NCBI GenBank assembly: GCA_049323795.1 | Contig: JBMOOH010000044.1 | Span: forward strand, 1 to 9,215 | Length of the DNA: 9,215 nucleotides | Direction of reading: 5' to 3' | Origin: JAOADN01 sp049323795 | GTDB lineage: Bacteria; Pseudomonadota; Alphaproteobacteria; Rhodobacterales; Rhodobacteraceae | Shown here: piece after piece, positions 8,607-9,215 of the stretch | Layout: every line of letters begins with the position of its first letter | Numbering within the stretch: position 1 is the first letter of the stretch | Notes under the pieces: model-generated | The model's database searches: none | Told to the model about the DNA's origin: nothing | What the model saw: only the letters and a program-made list of their open reading frames with translations | Position numbers and translations under genes: made by a program

Positions 8607-9215
8607 ATGCCCCCCGCCGCAACCGCTTCGCCCGACGATCGCCTGATCGTGGCGCTCGACATGCCCACGGCGCTCGACGGCCTGGATCTGGCGGACCGGC
8701 TCGGCGAGGCGGTCGGGTTCTACAAGATCGGCCTCGGCATGCTGGCCGGCGGCGGACTTGCGCTCGCCGGCGAACTGAAACGGGAACGGGGCAAGCGCAT
8801 ATTCCTCGACCTCAAGCTCTTCGACATCGGCGCCACGGTCGAGGCGGCCGTCCGCGGGCTTGTCCGCCAGGCGCCCGATTTCCTCACCGTCCACGGGGAT
8901 CCCTACGTGGTCCGCGCCGCGCGGACTGGCGCGGGCACGTCCGCGACCCGCATTCTCGCCGTCACGGTACTCACCTCGCTCGACCGCAGGGATCTGGATT
9001 CGGCCCTGATCCGCCCCGGCAGCCTGGCCGACATCGTGGCCGAGCGCGCGCTGCGTGCCTTCGAGGCGGGGGCCGATGGCGTCATCGCCTCCCCGCGCGA
9101 GGCGGCCGCCATCCGGGCCCTGCCGGAGGCGGCGGGAAAACTCATCGTGACGCCGGGCGTGCGCCCGGAAGGCACCGCGGCGGGGGACCAGAAGCGCACC
9201 GCGACCCCGGCCGAG
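8607..9215 (+). CDS. pyrF: Orotidine-5'-phosphate decarboxylase, truncated by right edge
   Basis: Catalyses decarboxylation of OMP to UMP, the last step of de novo pyrimidine synthesis, in the cytosol. The visible 203 residues show the TIM-barrel active site: VALD with D18, FYKIG with K40, the catalytic DLKLFD with D68, K70 and D73, HGD at 96-98, TVLTS at 120-124, PGVRP at 183-187 and DQKR at 194-197. These match the conserved Asp-Lys-Asp network of the family. Bacterial members have about 230-245 residues, so roughly 30 are missing beyond the edge. The ATG at 8607 has AAGGA 7 nt upstream; another ATG 5 nt earlier is out of frame. It is divergent from cutC with 133 bp between, and a TTGACA promoter candidate lies upstream. 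Confidence 0.96.
   Translation, partial: MPPAATASPDDRLIVALDMPTALDGLDLADRLGEAVGFYKIGLGMLAGGGLALAGELKRERGKRIFLDLKLFDIGATVEAAVRGLVRQAPDFLTVHGDPYVVRAARTGAGTSATRILAVTVLTSLDRRDLDSALIRPGSLADIVAERALRAFEAGADGVIASPREAAAIRALPEAAGKLIVTPGVRPEGTAAGDQKRTATPAE

Noticed and set aside
8100..8894. 264-codon minus-strand frame spanning the cutC start and pyrF
   Set aside because: It overlaps both genes out of frame, and its pyrF part is antisense; Gly/Arg-rich product.

Overview
The window is a stretch of high-GC alphaproteobacterial chromosome. The 16S rRNA gene at the left edge has the short V3 hairpin and overall sequence of a Rhodobacterales/Rhodobacteraceae member (Rhodobacter-like). The protein genes show the strong G/C third-position bias expected for that group. 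I cannot fix the genus by eye. No mobile element, CRISPR array, tRNA or phage gene is visible, so this reads as core chromosome.

Layout, left to right. (1) 1-950, minus strand: the 5' two-thirds of a 16S rRNA gene, the start of an rrn operon that runs off the left edge. Its leader (about 951-1326) carries boxA and several hairpins, and a good -35/-10 pair with A-rich upstream DNA lies at 1333-1361. (2) 1590-3344, minus strand: a three-gene operon, msrP, then a 65-residue Cys-rich GDCCVxC protein, then msrQ. It encodes the periplasmic molybdopterin methionine-sulfoxide reductase, its haem membrane partner, and a small putative metal-binding or redox protein inserted between them with tight translational spacing. 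(3) 3345-3768: a divergent intergenic region with clustered hairpins. (4) 3769-4254, plus strand: an exported single-domain fasciclin (FAS1) protein. (5) 4442-7054, minus strand: the disaggregase clpB, with a heat-shock-type promoter candidate at 7131-7159. (6) 7254-7636, plus strand: two unrecognised small genes overlapping as TGATG. (7) 7757-8473, minus strand: cutC, with a terminator at 7637-7666. (8) 8607-9215, plus strand: pyrF (orotidine-5'-phosphate decarboxylase), truncated by the right edge.

Functionally, the middle of the window looks like an envelope and protein-damage neighbourhood. MsrPQ repairs oxidised periplasmic proteins, ClpB rescues aggregated cytosolic proteins, FAS1 is exported, and CutC has a disputed link to copper. 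Each is transcribed separately, so a shared stress role is inference. The least expected feature is the GDCCVxC protein inside the msrPQ operon. The pair of small coupled genes divergent from clpB is the main unexplained coding content.
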